Source: Arion vulgaris (Eukaryota; Mollusca; Gastropoda; Stylommatophora; Arionidae). Taken from it: 64,000 nt of DNA. The stretch spans positions 60,726,644 to 60,790,643 of the forward strand of contig CM036756.1 in assembly GCA_020796225.1 (NCBI GenBank), given 5' to 3'. The stretch's first letter is position 1. Each line of letters opens with the position of its first letter. Below are positions 63,360 to 64,000 of the stretch, in pieces. The notes below the pieces were generated by a model, which saw only the letters and a program-made list of their open reading frames with translations, made no database searches and was not told the origin of the DNA. The translations under genes and the position numbers were made by a program.

Positions 63360-64000
63360 AAGAAGGGTGGTTCTGCAGTCGATACCATCACACTGTGGAA
63401 TACATGAAACGAGAGAACTAACAAATTAGCAAAGGAAGGGGCAGCGTACAAGCAAACGAACCAAATAATCACTTTACAGATAAAGAAAGCACTCACGGCC
63501 ATTAGAAGACAAACAAAGAGACAATTACCACTATCTAGATAGAACAAGACAGACGATATTGTTTCAACTAAGAACTGGACACAATAGACTTAACAGACAC
63601 ATACACAGACTAAGACTGTTTCCATTACCCACATGTGCATGTGGACAGACAGCACATACAGCCGAAAACAGCTTGCAAGATTGCCACCTGATGCGCCCGA
63701 GTGGTTACCGGGGCCCAAATTTGGGGTGTAAAGAATAGACCCACTGTTACCTGCCACGCATATCGTAAGAGGCGACTAAGGAGGTTTGATTGAAATCGGA
63801 TGCATGTGTCCTAAACGTGTAGAAGTCTTATGCGTTTAGGGGCCTACCAAACCAATGTGCAACGTATACATGTTCTTGGCAAAGATCAAACATATCACAA
63901 AGAGTGATTAAAATTGGTCGTAAAGAACGAACGCAAAGAAGAAGAAGGAGGAGGAGCCACCTGATGAATCCACTGCTGAAAGAACACTGGCGAACAGAGA
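63360..64000 (+). pseudogene. I-type LINE RNase H/C-terminal region, interrupted by SINE B, runs off window
   Basis: In shifting plus frames: LQSIPSHCGIHE, NERTNKLAKEGAAYKQTNQI, LFQLRTGHNRLNRHIHRLRL, then CACGQTAHTAENSLQDC, in which the usual His is Asn. After the SINE the frame resumes (NPLLKEHWRTER) to the right edge. At least two frameshifts. Confidence 0.75.
63694..63955 (+). mobile_element. SINE B, full length, perfect 11-bp TSD
   Basis: CGCCCGAGTGGTTACCGGGG to GAAGAAGAAGGAGGAGGA. GCCACCTGATG is at 63683..63693 and 63956..63966. This fixes the 5' boundary of SINE B at CGCCCG. Confidence 0.97.

Overview
This window looks like a gene-poor, repeat-saturated stretch of animal nuclear DNA. 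The grounds are non-LTR retrotransposon (LINE) debris, tRNA-derived and other SINEs with target-site duplications (TSDs), hAT-like and mariner-like MITEs, and many minisatellites, with no operons or dense ORFs. A lophotrochozoan such as a mollusc is a reasonable guess, but nothing here proves the taxon. I find no rRNA, functional tRNA, CRISPR array or complete protein gene. The best gene signal is one candidate first coding exon on the minus strand at 1011..1213, with a signal-peptide-like start and a GTAAGTAA donor; that gene would continue off the left edge.

The dominant element is a SINE superfamily, called here A, B, E and J. All members share one 5' head (CGCCCG[A/T]GTGGT...ACCACTG...GTCGTAAGAGGCGACT) but carry different 3' bodies. 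A and B end in (GAA)n, E in (GA)n, and J is a longer form ending in (GAA)n. About 40 copies or fragments occur in both orientations, many flanked by perfect 8-13 bp TSDs. Separate tRNA-derived SINE families (C, D, F and single copies) carry recognisable B boxes.

LINE remnants are all 3' fragments of about 70-900 bp, with stops and frameshifts. By terminal repeat there are at least three lineages: (GAT)n-tailed elements with a reverse-transcriptase C-terminal GRPRRRW-type motif; (GAA)n-tailed elements with an RNase H region followed by a CxC..H..C motif; and (GA)n-tailed elements. The SINE tails mirror these LINE tails, so LINE and SINE partners sit side by side.

Layout. 0-5 kb: minisatellites, the candidate exon, first SINE A, LINE end. 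5-9 kb: two hAT-like MITEs, 38-bp array, SINE A copies, LINE-in-LINE nest at 8.9-9.95 kb. 10-11.3 kb: a duplicated segment with reciprocal SINE insertions. 11.7-18.9 kb: arrays (14-bp, 87-bp SINE-derived, 20-bp with higher order, 15-bp, 22-bp, TAG-rich), SINE B/E, LINE ends. 19.4-20.9 kb: a four-element nest (SINE A containing SINE B and a tandem MITE pair, one holding a tRNA-SINE). 21-31 kb: LINE ends, GC-rich repeat K, arrays, SINE A hosting SINE B. 31-45.5 kb: more LINE/SINE debris, hAT-like element hosting J, second copy of K, GACA/GGCA/GATA microsatellite. 45.5-64 kb: LINE ends, SINE nests, large 52-bp and 46/47-bp minisatellites, hAT-like and mariner-like MITEs, and a LINE RNase H region interrupted by a full-length SINE B at the right edge. 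By my coordinates tandem arrays make up roughly a sixth of the window.
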